From: Eutypella sp. D-1
Lineage: Eukaryota > Ascomycota > Sordariomycetes > Xylariales > Diatrypaceae
NCBI GenBank assembly: GCA_023313575.1
Contig: JAJTTP010000015.1
Coordinates: 310,001 to 374,000 of the forward strand
Direction of reading: 5' to 3'
Length of the DNA stretch: 64,000 bases
The notes under the pieces are model-generated. The model saw nothing but the letters and a program-made list of their open reading frames with translations, did not search any database and had not been told where the DNA came from. The translations under genes were made by a program, and so were the position numbers. Positions 22,739 through 35,219 of this stretch are shown here, piece after piece; the stretch's first letter is position 1, and every line of letters starts with the position of its first letter.

Positions 22739-24116
22739 TTGATGACGGGCCGGGAAGGAAACTTGCAGCATGAGTTTTGTACATATGAATCTGGTCAGGG
22801 GGCGCTGACGGCGTGTCGTTGGAGGTGGGTTGCGGCTGACAACCCGACCCTACCTAAGCGGGATTGTCCGTAGTCAGATTCAGCCCCGCCCGCCCACGAC
22901 GCCACCACCACCACCATCACATGCATCGGGGAATGTCGAAAACATCTTCCCCAGGCGTTTTTCTTTCTAAGATCGGCCGTCTTACATTCATAGAGGATAG
23001 GGGAGTCGCATACGGATTCGGCGTTCAGGATAACAGAACAAAAATCGAGCGCTGTCTCGGGCTGGTCTGGTTTTTTCCCCCCGCAGGGTTTTTTTTTTTA
23101 ACAATCTTTTTTAGAAGACAAACGATGGGATTCTGGATCTGATTGGGAACATGAGTGGCTGGCTCTTCTTACTAGCAGCGTTGTTCGGGACTGGGGCGGC
23201 GGGAAGGGAAGGGAAGGTAAGGTAATCTGCCAGCCGGCCGGCCGGGGGAAACGGGATTGATTGATGATGACCATGACCATGATCATGATGGGCTGTGATC
23301 CGGGGGAACAACGTCAATTAGGGAGCTTATAGGTACATAATGGTGCGCTGGAAGAGGAGAAAAACGAAAGGATAATTACCAGACACTTGCCTATCTATCT
23401 ATATCTGGACTTGTACATTTATATTTTGCATGCAGTCTGCTTCTGAAATCCTCCCGAGACCGGGCTGAGGGCGGAGCGATTTTCTGGACCCGTTATTCCT
23501 TTACCTACTGACCTACTTCCAGTACGTATAGACGAATTCGTAATATCCGTACTCTGTAGTCTATCTCGGTAATGCATTAATTCGCCACTATGGTCCGGGA
23601 AGGTACTATGAAGGGCGACGGAATTGAATTTGGCAAGCCCGCCCGGAGATGCTTCCATGTATTGGGATGAATTATGGCCAAATGGCATGCATGCACGTAT
23701 CTGCATACATTAGCGCATTGCTGCTTCCACTTTGTCAGCCATATAGTTAACTAATGGTGGCACGTAATAGGAGCCACGTGACTTCGCGCGCATTTCAGTT
23801 GGCTATTTTATGTTGTCCCCCCACTAACTCTGCCTACGGAAACCCGCGTTAGACGCGTTTCATCCGTCACCCTCCCCAAACTTACACACATCAATTTAAT
23901 TTACCCCCAATCTTTTCCGAGCCCCGAAGCTGCAGCGATCGTCGTCTATCATATCATTCACGAAGCCTTGTTCTTTTTCTTGATCACTTGGTACCCATAT
24001 CCTTGCGATCTCGTTTCTTTTTTTCCCCGTGCAGGCAGGCAGGCAGGCAGGCAGACAGACAGGCATTCTTTCGCTTTGTATATAGACAACTCGTCTCCAA
24101 TTGCCCCGTGGCGAAA
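22739..24116. other. 1.4 kb intergenic region upstream of RAD51
   Basis: 3' flank of the membrane-protein gene and promoter of RAD51. A CCA/CAC run is at about 22900-22920 and a GGCA run at about 24032-24063 in the RAD51 leader. The strings CCACGTGAC at about 23775 and AGACGCGTTTCA at about 23850 lie before RAD51; MluI-type ACGCG boxes drive S-phase genes in yeasts, but no test is possible here. No gene is seen. Confidence 0.5.
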
Positions 24117-25304
24117 ATGGCGGAGGAATACGAAGAACAGGTGGGCGACGAGAGCAGCATGACCGGCCCCGGTGCCCCAACGCCCGTCAATGCATTAGAG
24201 GTACGTCTGATGAGAACCCCGTGGCTTAAAAGTTGTATGTTTTGCCAGGTTGTTAATAGGTACTCCGTGAACAGGGTCTCGCGGGTCTCACAAAGCGTGA
24301 CATCCAATTGATCATCGACGGCGGCTTTCAGACCGTCGAGTCCGTCGCCTACACCCCGCGACGGACTCTGGAGCAGGTCAAGGGCATTTCTGAGCAGAAA
24401 GCCGCCAAAATCCTTGCAGAAGGTTAGATTTCCTCTCCCCCTTTTTGAGTCCTGTTGACTTGCAACAATCGAATCATCTAACACCCGAATAGCTTCTAAG
24501 CTGGTGCCCATGGGCTTCACCACCGCTACTGAGATGCACCAGCGGAGAAGCGAGCTCATCTCGATCACAACCGGTTCGAAGAACCTGGATACTCTGCTGG
24601 CTGGTGGTGTCGAGACCGGCTCGGTAACCGAGCTCTTCGGCGAGTTCCGTACAGGAAAGAGTCAGATCTGCCACACACTGGCTGTCACCTGTCAGCTGCC
24701 CTTCGATATGGGCGGCGGCGAGGGCAAGTGTCTGTACATCGACACCGAGGGTACTTTCCGGCCGGTGCGCCTGCTCGCCGTCGCGAATCGCTATGGCCTT
24801 TCCGGGGAAGAGGTCCTGGACAACGTTGCCTACGCGAGAGCTTACAACTCAGATCATCAACTTCAGCTGCTCAACCAGGCCTCCGCGATGATGTGCGAGA
24901 CGAGGTTCTCGCTGCTCATCGTGGACAGTGCCACTTCCTTGTATCGAACAGACTTCTTAGGTCGCGGAGAGCTGTCATCGCGACAGACGCATCTGGCCAA
25001 GTTCATGCGCACGCTGCAGAGGCTGGCGGACGAGTTCGGAATTGCTGTGGTCATTACCAACCAGGTGGTCGCGCAGGTGGACGGTGGACCCAGCGCCATG
25101 TTCAACCCCGACCCGAAGAAACCCATCGGTGGCAACATCATCGCCCACGCCAGTACGACCCGGATCAGTCTGAAGAAGGGCCGCGGCGAGACGCGTATCG
25201 CCAAGATCTACGACAGCCCCTGTCTACCGGAGAGTGACTGTCTTTTCGCCATCAACGAGGACGGTATCGGCGATCCTGCGCCGAAGGACATGGAGAAAGA
25301 CTAA
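24117..25304 (+). CDS. RAD51: DNA recombinase RAD51
   Basis: Three exons: 24117-24200, 24275-24422 and 24493-25304 (347 aa, usual length). RAD51 forms filaments on single-stranded DNA and catalyses strand exchange in homologous repair and meiosis. The N-terminal helix-hairpin-helix domain ([25 protein letters not shown] region) precedes the polymerisation/linker segment and the ATPase core. Walker A GEFRTGKS is at residues 127-134, and Walker B LLIVDSAT is followed by YRTDF and the L1 loop. The C-terminal [13 protein letters not shown] is typical of fungal RAD51. The serine in GKS and the DSATS variant are seen in other fungal orthologues. The ATG at 24117 gives the expected acidic N-terminus. 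It is the same gene as Neurospora mei-3 by family. Confidence 0.97.
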
Positions 25305-26167
25305 ATGAGGCTTACGAGGGGGAATCGATTCCGGGCTGCGCTGGTAATGGTTAAGCGGGGAACATGGGACGAAGGCATGATTGGGGGGCTAGTGACGATG
25401 AATATGCATGGCTTTGGGCGTTCTGGAGCCGGCGGGTGTTAAATCTACTACAACTACTATTACTGCTACTATTACTACCTATGTGTATACATGCTCAGTT
25501 GCGTCCTTAAGACCTGGCTATCACGGGATGAGCAATTGCCTAGATAGTTATTCATGGGCACACTTTGCATTGCGATGGGGAAATGGCATACTCTCTCTAG
25601 ACTACCACCTATCCATCTAACTATATGTAATGAATCGATCGAATCAAACATCAACATGTCCTCCGAAACATTGCAAGTAATGCATTCCAATTGGAATTGG
25701 CCTCATATTCCTTACGTCCATCCCTTGCTACTGCTAGAATGTACCTATTGACAACCTTGTGCCTCATTGTGATGTATGTATACTCTGCCAGCTGTCATGA
25801 GCTAGGCGTATCTAGATGGAGCTGTCAGCTGCTAGACAAACCCGCCGTATTTAAGAACATGACAGCTGCACACAGGTGGGGGTTACAGTTGCAAGGGAGC
25901 TACAGCAGCCCATGCCAATGAATCCCATGCCAATCAACCTGGAAGCTTTCTTATCGCGTCTACAAAAGTACAATACAACAAATACACCTGCATTCAACCA
26001 ACTAAAAACATTCAATCGCCCATTCAACCGCGTCGGCAGAGATCGAGAAAGAGAGAATTACAAAGAAGAAGAAGAAAAATAGGAAGAACGTACTTCAATA
26101 TATCAAACTTCATATCTGATCATAATTGGCAGTTCGGGCGCGCATTCGCGCCTTGACGGACAAGACG
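25305..26167. other. 0.86 kb intergenic region upstream of NUP120
   Basis: Tandem spacing between RAD51 and the nucleoporin. A CTACTATTA run lies near 25445-25478. No gene is seen. The frame before the NUP120 start codon stays open back to about 26126 without an ATG. Confidence 0.55.
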
Positions 26168-29100
26168 ATGGCGTACAAGGAAACCCGGTTGAATTTCGAG
26201 CCATCGTCGAGCGCCTTCGTCGTCGACCTGGAGCTGCCCTCGACAACCAGACCGGCACGGACACAGCGGCGGACCAATGCCACTAACGGTACCTTAAACG
26301 GATGTGTCGCGAGCGCGGATAATGACGAGCTGCGAGCACGAACCTGCGCCACCGCATCCTCCACCTACCAGCGAAAACATCACGGGTACCCCAGGAGCTT
26401 TCTCTGGCGCCTCCTCGAGGACGACACCGTCCTGAGCGTCCGGGCAATCGACGTCCTCCGCCCCGAGAAGGTCGCCGATGCGAATCTCGTCCTGAACTTT
26501 CACTTCCCCAACAAAGTGCAACCGACGTGCATCACGCTCACCGACCCCGACGACCACGATGCGCTGACCATCTTCGTCCTCGACAAAGCCAACCAGCTAT
26601 ACACCCTCTTCCTGCGCCCGGATTCCTTCCGCAAACGCTCGTTTGCCGAGACCGGCCTGGGCGACGCCTGTAAGGTTCATGCGCCTTCCGCCTTGAAAGT
26701 TAGAAGCCCTTACAGGCTCTTCGCCATCAGCCATGATTTGCTGGTCATTGGGGTGTCCGACGGCGGCCTGATTCGTCTCGACAGGAATAAGACGCACAAT
26801 GGTAAAGTACCCTCCCTATCCTTTCCCCTATCTTTTCCCCGTATAGACAGTCTTCGGGACTAACCCCGTTCACCCGTTCATAGCACACCAAGCCCCGTGG
26901 AAAGAAACCTTCCTCAATTCAAAAGGTTGGGTTTACGGATTCAAAAGTTTGTTCTCAGCACATGGTATGGATTCCACTACTGCACTCACCGCCGTTCAAA
27001 CAAATCTGGGGAACACCGGCGCTTCTTTCCTCTTCACAGTCTGTCTCGATCATCGTATACGGGTGTGGGACCTTAACAGCGGCCAGATCCTTGAGGCTAT
27101 GGACTTGTTAAACGCCGAGAGGAATCCCCAAGAAACCGGGAAGTGGCAGTTGGACCCTGCGCAATCAAATCTGATTCGTATTGTGGGTGAGATAGAGGGG
27201 GAACGGTTATGTGTGACGTATTCGCCGGTCGGATCTGGAGAGTTCAAGTTCTGGAGGTTGAGGTCCGATGACGCTCATTCCGTCGATGTCGACGACATGT
27301 TCCCGAACCTTCATCTAGTACCCAGACCTCCGTCGGGGTCTGATGTGTGGACGCTGGCAGATTTCGTCGTGGACCAGGAGCTTGACGACGGCCTGCACAG
27401 CATCATCCGTATGTGGGCACTTTGGAAAAATAATATGGCCTACCGGGTTCAGCATCTCGAATTCACCATCGCGCACGGCGACCCGGAGACGGATGAAATC
27501 TACGATGCCTTCAAGACTCGCTGGTCGACCGTCTACTCAGACAACTCGATATCGACTGCGCAGGCATCGGGCCCGACCGACCCCACTGACGTAACGGAGA
27601 AGTGGCTACGCATCATCCTCGCTCCCGGAAAGTTTCCGAAGTCCACCATCGAGGCTGCGTTGAACGCCTACGAACGAGCCATCGGGAAGATCACGGGATC
27701 CTCCCGCAATAACCGGTCACTTGGTGAATTGATATGTTCCGCCATAGCCTCCAATTCTGCTCTCACTCGGTCCTCGACGGGCGAGATGAACAACGAGCAG
27801 TTCCGTGCCGCGAGCGAGTCCCAGTGGCGTAAATTTTACAGAATACTGATCGAGCTGGATAAGCCCAGAGGGGAGGCGCTCTCACTCGCCTACGAGTCCG
27901 AGTCGGGTACGCCCTCCGTCGTGTGTGCTGACCGCATATCAGTCATCAGAACCTGCAGCGAATTGGAGTCGATCTGCCACTACCCGGACACACGAGACCC
28001 CCTGGCGACTCTGATCTCTACGGGGCGCAACTTCGTGGACTGCTTCTCCGATGGGATGTTGCAGATCTGCAATTCCGTCCTGCGCTCGGAGATCTTCGAG
28101 CAGACGACCAAGACCGACTACGAACGGATCCAGTTCTTCTCGGACAAGGCGGGGTTCTGGCGCCAGATCTCCGACGAGGACTGCGCGCAGGTCACCGACG
28201 CGCTCGGCCAGAATTTCAGCGCGGTGTCGACCTCGCTCTACAAGAAGCTCATTGAGAGGTGTAACCAGCCCTCGGAGGCGTTGGCGCAGTTCCCCCTCAC
28301 CGAATTCGGCACTAAGGTCACTCTGAAGTCCGCCGAGGACTTTGCCGAGGTGCTATGGAACGTCTGCTTCAGCCAACTCATCCTATTAGTCCACATGGAA
28401 TTCGAGTTCGACCAGCCTGAGGAGGCCCTACACAACCGGGTCGACATCGGCTCCGTCTACCGGTCCCTCGTTGACTCGCTTCGCAGACTCGAGCTTCTCC
28501 GGTGGCTAGCTAATACCCAAGTGTCGGTGCCGCTATCGAATACAGATAGGGACAGGCCACACTCGGCATCCGAAGGGCTTCACACAAAGCGCACAGTAGA
28601 CGAGCACAGCGTAGTGACGGCTCTCGAGGCCAACGTGAGCTACCTCCTGGGCTTCAGCGACGTCGAGTCGATGCAATCAAGTATAACGGAAGTGGCCGCG
28701 GACCTCTGCGCGACCGACAGCAACATCGAATTGGATCCCCACTACATACAATGCGGCCTGCTCGTCCAGGACCGACCAGATCTCGCCCTCGGCCTCAGCC
28801 CGCTGTGCGACGAGACGCCCTTCTCCACCTACGTCCAGGGTCGCGTCCACCTCGCGCTCAAGGACTTTACCATTGCCTCGACCTATTTCAGGAAGGCAGC
28901 CTATGGCATGAGTAAGTTCCTGCAGCAGCAGCATCGCAAAGCGTTGACACGATCTTTTTTTAGCTAATCTGAGATTTTCTTTTCGCAGGTGTGTTGATGA
29001 CGAAAGAGAAAAAAGGCCATAGTAGTGGCCTACTCAACGACACCGACTGGAACCTGCTCTACGCCGGCTTCCCGCGGTACTACGCGCACATCGTGTCGCT

Positions 29101-29992
29101 GTACGAGAAGCACAAGGCGTACTCGTACGTGGCGGAGTTCGCGCGGCTCTCGCTGCAGTTCATCGGCAGCAGCAGCAGCAAGAGCGGGGGACGAACACGG
29201 GCGGGCGCGGACCCGGAAGCGGAGGTAGTGCGGACGGAGATGCAATCGCGGCTCTTCAGCGCAGCGACAGCGACGTCGGATTTCGAGCTCGCGCACACGA
29301 CGCTCGCGGCCATGCGGGACGCGGCGCTGCAGCGCGCGTGTCTGCAGCGTCTGGTGCAGCGGATGTGCGAGGGCCCGCACTGCGCGGACCTCGTGGCGCT
29401 GCCGTTTCCCGGCCCGCTTCAGGCCACGGTCGACGACATCCTCGCGAGCCGCTGCCGCGACGCCGTCGACGTCGTCACGGGCTCCCCGCCTTACCACCAG
29501 CTCCTCTACGCCTGGCGCGTCCGCCGCAACGACTACCGCGGCGCCGCTGCCGTCCTGCTCGATCGCATCCGCAAGCTCCGCGCCCTCGGCGAGGGCGACC
29601 CGCAGCTCGCTGTCGGCGGCGGCGGCGGCGGTGGTGGTGGGGTCGAGGGCGGTAACCCCGATGTCAGCGCTGCTGGTGGTAATGAGGGTGGCGACGTCCT
29701 CGATACGCCTATTACGCGCCAGTTCCTGATGCTGATCAACGTGCTGAGCTGCGTGGACCCGAAGCAGGCGTGGGTAGTGACGGAGGAAGGGGTGGGAGCA
29801 GGCGTCGGGATTGGCGGAGGAGACGAACATAACAACGGCAACGGCAACGACGCGCCGAGGCCCAAGAGGAGAAGGAAGGTCGTCACCCTCGCCGATATCC
29901 GCAGGGAGTACCAGGACGAACTCGATCGCGTCGCCGCGATCCAGAATAACCAGTTCGGCTTCGCGGCCGGCGACGAGATGGAGATCTTGTAA
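26168..29992 (+). CDS. NUP120: Nucleoporin NUP120/NUP160 (Y-complex)
   Basis: Three exons: 26168-26801, 26884-28911 and 28989-29992 (1221 aa), phases 1 and 1. The protein begins MAYKETRLNFEPSSSAF, the usual start of fungal Nup120/160. It has an N-terminal beta-propeller (for example FLFTVCLDHRIRVWDL at about residues 250-265) and a long alpha-helical C-terminal region (DWNLLYAGFPRYYAHIVSLYEKHKAYSYVAEFARLSLQF at the start of exon 3). This matches the scaffold subunit of the Y (Nup84/Nup107-160) complex that coats the nuclear pore membrane. The C-terminal region carries a Gly-run insert (about 29620-29645) and an N/G-rich insert before a basic PKRRRK patch. The ATG at 26168 is taken because no ATG lies upstream in frame. 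Confidence 0.92.
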
Positions 29993-31653
29993 GGTGGGGG
30001 GTGGGTTAGTGTTAGGAGGCTGGGGGATGTCGTAAGGGGGGGCGACCAAGGGGCAGTGTGACCTATTCAGTCCACCCACCACCACTATCACCATCCTCAT
30101 CGTCACTACCACTAGGAACTAAGATTAAGGCTATCTATCTATCTATCACCCCAAGGCACCACTTTGCTTTTTTCTTCTTTCCCTTTCGTATGATAGGATA
30201 CAAGACGAGTCGAGACGGCGTAAGAGACACATACACGCATGATCGCGAGCGGGCACAATCAAACTGAACCAACTACCCCCTCCCTCCCCCGCCGCGGCAA
30301 AGCTCCTCCCCCCGATCTCGCCAATTTCATCCATCTTATCTTCCTCGCCGAAGGAAAGGGAATTATTATTGAAAGGCAAGGCTACCAGAGAGAGACCACC
30401 AGAGCAGATAAGCTGGAGGAGGGGGCGGGGGGAGGGGGGGGGGGGGGAGGGAGTAAGGAAAGAAAACAGGAAGCAAAGAAAAGTTAGGCCTCTTTTTTTT
30501 CTTTTTTTTCTGGAGAATGAAGGAAAGGGGGGGGGGTGTTTCCGGACTCTTCTTGCTAAGAAACTCCCCTAGGTAAAATTAGAAAGGCGTTACTTGCATT
30601 TCTTTTTTTCTGGTTTGGTTTGGAATTGTAATTGTAAAGATCCGGGCTGGCTAGGTACATAGCTAGGAAGAAGAAGAGAGGGGGGGAGAGCGGGAAGAGA
30701 AGTCAGTGAAAATGGACAGAGACAAACTTGTCCTTCCAACAATTTGTCGACGGGAATAATGAGATAGAAATAACTATCATCTCATAGTATGTTGCGTTCC
30801 TCTTCTGTTCGTCTAGGGCAGAAAGAGAGAGGCAAAGGCAGGGAAAAGATTAATTAATCTATGATGTGTCTCTGGGGTAAAGTTTTTTTTCTTTCTTTTC
30901 TGTCTAGTACCAAACTGATGGCGGCTATTTCTTTCTTTCTACTCTCTTACGTTCATATTCCATGGGGACTACTATTTTACGCTGCCTGATAGGGCGTGGG
31001 AGTTAATTGCGCATGTGTTCAATGATTCCTGTCTCTGTGTCATCGCTCTTTCTCTTTCTTTCTCTCGCTGTTCTGTCCTGCTCTCCAAGCCTGATCGATC
31101 GATTAAAATTACCATCATGATCATCGCCATCTAGAGTAAAGTGTTTGTTGCTTGCTTGCAGTTTAACCCGAGGAAAGAAGCTTGCTTGATTTGCCAGGCC
31201 GACTACTCCTCCTACATTGCCTTCTTTCTCCGTTTACACGTTTCGTTCATCCGTCCGTCCGCTCCTCCCCCACCCCCTCGTACTCTCTGCTTACTCGCGA
31301 AGTTATAAACTAGCTCACTCAAACTCGAACGCCGTGCCAAAAATGTCCGCCCCACCATCCATCTATTTAGATGGAGAGAAAGAAAAGGTAAAGAAAGGGA
31401 AAAGAAAACCCGAGAAAACAAGAAAATAAAACATATATGTACAGAATCCCCCCCCCCCCCCCCCGCTTGATCACCACCAAAACCTGAGTTTGCCTTCTCT
31501 GCTCCTGCCTGCTCGCATAAAATATGATGCCGTTTGCATGCTATTCTGCTCTCCTCCAGTAGTAACAGACTTGGTCTCCCGCCTAGCTTTATAAAATAAA
31601 CGCTTATTCAAATCGCCCGTGTCGCATACACCTGCCCAGCTGTTTCCCCCCCC
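29993..31653. other. 1.7 kb convergent intergenic region (NUP120 / VPS26)
   Basis: 3' flanks of both neighbours with no supported gene. The region has a CTAT run near 30131-30147, a purine-rich G-dominated tract at about 30415-30453, T and G runs to 30538, and a 17-base C tract at 31448-31464 close to the VPS26 stop codon. Confidence 0.6.
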
Positions 31654-33078
31654 TCATGCCGCTGCGACCTGCTGCTGTTGCTGTTGCTGCTGGGGCGGGG
31701 AGGCAGGCATGGGTTTGCGGGTGGACTCGGGGACGCTGGTGATGGTGTTGTTGTTGACGGGGCCGTCGGCGGCCTCGAGGGCGTCGGGGGCCTGGCGGTA
31801 CAGGATGATCTCGGACTGCTTGAAGTAGCGCCGGGCGTCCTCGTCTATCAGCACCAGGCTCAGGTAGTAGCGCGTCGAGAACTTCTTGTTGACGTCCCGG
31901 AACGTCGGCGTCAGGTCGAAGCCGCCAAGGAACAGCCGGATCGGGATCGTCTCGCCGCGCGAGGGGGAGCCGTCCATGATCTGTTTGTTGTGCGGTGCGC
32001 GGGGTTGTTAGCGGAGGGGGAAGTAATTAAACGAAGACAACGATATACATATAGATAGAAGGACGGGGCAACTCACCTCAAACCGTACCAGGGTCTCGCT
32101 CTCATTATACTGGTTCGGGGCGGCACCGGTGGTCTCGCGGCGGATAATGCTGAGCTCCATGTGTTTGATTTTGAGACGGACGAGCAGGAAGTAGATGCGG
32201 CCGACGATGACGTCCTTGAGATGGTACTTGCTCTTGCTGTACTCGAACTCGATGTGGAGGCAGTCCTCGATACCGACGTCCATCTTGATGCTGCTGTTCA
32301 TCTCGGGGGGGATGCGGTAGCTGTAGACCCACATGTCCTTCTCGCGGATGACGTCGGCCATGCGCCGCGCGACGGTGACGCGCACGAAGTACCGCAGCTT
32401 CACGTTGATCCCGTTGTACGACTCGTACTGCTTCTCGACGTTCTTGAAGTTGAAGTCGAAGGTCTGGGGGTGCTGCAGCTCGCCGGGCGCGGCCAGCTCC
32501 TGGTTTAAGGTCAGGAATTCGTAGTGGTTGCCTCGATCGAAGAACATCTCTGCGCAGGGAGGGAAGGGAAGGCCACGGGGTTAGCTCTTCTTTATCTAGA
32601 TGACTATGTCGGCGGCGGTGACGACGAACCTATCGTGCCTATAAATTGCACCTTGATCCCCGTATGCTCTAATCGCTTGCCATCTTTCGGTCGTATCGTC
32701 ACGGCGCCCTTTACTGACTCTCCGTCCATATATAAGGGTGCCTTCTCGCGCCTGTTCTTATCCAAGCGGACATCCACCATCTGTCGCTCATCCGCATCTT
32801 CCTAGAGTGCCGCAAAAAAGCAGAGTTAGTTAGTACTCATACTCAAAGTTGGCGAACAAGGCTCGGCTCGCGTAGAATAGGAAGCTGTTGTTAAGGCATA
32901 GTCAAGGCAAGGTTGCGCCAGGGAATGTTCCTAAGCCTCAGAAGTTCATAGCCTAGGCGCATTATCGCCAGTTTCCAATGGACTCCCTCCCTTTCTCCCC
33001 CTTCCCCCCTTCCCCCTCCCCAAGTTGACTTACAAAGACGATATCAATGTCCACCGGGGTGGAGAAGAAGTACGACAT
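31654..33078 (-). CDS. VPS26: Retromer subunit VPS26
   Basis: Four exons: 33078-33034, 32801-32630, 32549-32077 and 31980-31654 (338 aa). It begins MSYFFSTPVDIDIVF and continues through the arrestin-like double beta-sandwich typical of Vps26. Landmarks are the YMDGESVKGAVTIR, HTGIKVQFIGTIEMFFDRG and QTFDFNFKNVEKQYESYNG blocks and IPIRLFLGG (about residues 240-248). VPS26 pairs with VPS35 and VPS29 to recycle cargo from endosomes to the Golgi. The C-terminal tail (about 25 residues) is Pro/Gln-rich with eight consecutive Gln encoded by a CAG/CAA run, and is expected to be disordered. It lies head-to-head with RPL9 with about 1.07 kb between the start codons. Confidence 0.96.
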
Positions 33079-34149
33079 GTTGTTGAATAGTTCACCGTCG
33101 CGAAGTAGAGTAATAAATTATTATAAGAGAGCGGGGGGCCAGGACGGGGACAGGACGGGGACAAGAATAGCTGAGAAGAGCTGAAGCCTGTGCTTGCAGC
33201 TGTAAAAGTTGTAGGAGCAGGAGTAGAATCCGGAAGTAGGTGAGATTTATTGTAAGGGGAAGTTCAGGGAATACGTCAATGCCCGGGAAGCTTGAAGCTT
33301 GTCTGACCCAAACACTGCAGGTGGACTTATTCACTTACCCGTAACCATGGACAGGCCCAGGTACGGAGTGGAGTGGAGTGCAAGTGGTACCTTACTACCT
33401 AGTATGTATCTAGCAGCCTAGCAGCCAAGCACCAAGTACCTAGGTAATCTACATGAGGTAAGCCTATCTATCACGGTGTACAACCAATCAGAGAACGGGA
33501 TTGTTGAGCCATGTGCTAGGTGTAGAAATGTGGCATAACTGTGGCTAGTGTGAAGAATTTAGAAGTGGAGAAATGCCATCATGGAGCCCAGCCACAATAA
33601 TGTCAGCCACATATACGAAGTACTTAGCATCACTATCGATAACGCCTAGAATGCACGGGGCACTATGGTACTGTGATTTTTACCCCACTTGCCACCTGGG
33701 CACAACATTGTAATTCAACCCTAAGTACCATTGTACCTTTTTTCCCGAAATTTTAGCACACAAGAAGTCCTTGCCGACTTTGGAATTTTGACCAGTGTGG
33801 ACCGAAATTCTTCATTGGTGCCGATTTTATCGATTTTGACGAGAAAAGTTGCAACAGAGAGAATCCCGACCGAACCCCCCCCCCCCCTTCAACGTCCTTA
33901 ACGCCTCAACGACCAACGACCAACGACAAATCCTTAAAGGTACGCTGCCAATCCGAACTTTTGACTTTCCATTTCACGACCGGCTTGTTCGACGGACGGG
34001 AATTTGCCAGAATTTGCGACTGCAGAGATCTTGAAAAGCGAACAAAAATTGGGATACTTGCCTGGATCTTGCCTGGATTGCGATAACTAAGACTTTTCAC
34101 CCTCCTCCTCTAGGTCGACGACTTCCTCTTACCCTGAACTACCGTCAAG
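33079..34149. other. 1.07 kb divergent promoter (VPS26 / RPL9)
   Basis: Start codons of two highly conserved genes face away from this stretch. It contains tandem GGACGGGGACA units near 33140-33162, GGAGT units near 33366-33377 and repeats of CAACGACCAACGAC just before RPL9 (about 33906-33928). No gene is seen. Confidence 0.55.
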
Positions 34150-35219
34150 ATGCGCTACATCCACAGCGTCGAGTCCTTGGAGATTCCTGAGGGAGGTACG
34201 TTTGCCACAATTTACGTTTTATTCGATATTCGAAGACTTCTTGCGAAGTGGGATGGATGGATGGATGGATGCAGGTGCATGTGCATGTGCACGGACGAAT
34301 GGCTACGTCGCGAAGAGGAAAGAAAAGATCGATACGGTCGAGATTGTCAACGATGGTCGAGATGCTCGAGATACATTGGAATATGGGAACACATTCAAAA
34401 CATTCAAAAATACGCTGGGGAAATAGAAAGATGGAATGGAATACGGAAGAAGGCTATCTTCCTGATAGACTCAACTTCCCAAACTTCCCAAACATATTTA
34501 CTGACTATACGAACCACGATACAGTCAAGGTCCACATCAAGTCGAGGAATGTCACCGTCGAGGGTCCCCGAGGCAAGCTTTCCAAGGACCTGAGCCACTT
34601 GGCTGTCAACTTCTCCAAGCCCAAGAAGAATGTCATCAACATCGAGATCCACCACGGCTCCCGCAAGAACGTCGCCACCCTCCGAACTGTCCGTACCCAC
34701 ATCAACAACCTGATCATCGGCGTAACGAAGGGCTACAAGTACAAGATGCGATACGTCTACGCTCACTTTCCCATCAACGTCAACATTGAGAAGAACAACG
34801 AGACTGGTAACGTCGACGTCGAGATCCGGTATGTGCATTTGGATTTTGGATTTTGGATTAGGATTTGGATTGGGATAAAGATATCAATGCGCGGAAGATG
34901 CTGATTGTAGTCGGGTCACACAGAAACTTCATCGGTGAGAAGCTCGTCCGAAGAGTCGCCATGCAGCCCGGTGTCGAGGTTGAGATCTCCAAGAACCAGA
35001 AGGACGAGCTCGTCCTCCTCGGCAACGACCTAGAGAACGTCTCACAGAGCGCGGCGGACATCCAGCAGATCTGCAAGGTCCGAAACAAGGATATCCGGAA
35101 GGTACGACGAACACCCTCTTCCCTCCCCCTGGATATCTCTCTTATGCTAACTACGTCTATTTCAGTTCTTGGACGGCATGTACGTGTCGGAGAAGGGCAA
35201 CATCGTCGTCGAGGAGTGA
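34150..35219 (+). CDS. RPL9: 60S ribosomal protein L9 (uL6)
   Basis: Four exons: 34150-34195, 34525-34828, 34924-35101 and 35166-35219 (193 aa). Phases 1, 2 and 0 agree and donors are GTACGT, GTATGT and GTACGA. Sequence landmarks are [23 protein letters not shown] at the start, [34 protein letters not shown] and NFIGEK (the uL6 signature), and [11 protein letters not shown] near the end. uL6 binds the large-subunit rRNA near the factor-binding site. The first intron (329 nt) is much longer than other introns in the window, which is common for the first intron of fungal ribosomal protein genes. Confidence 0.97.
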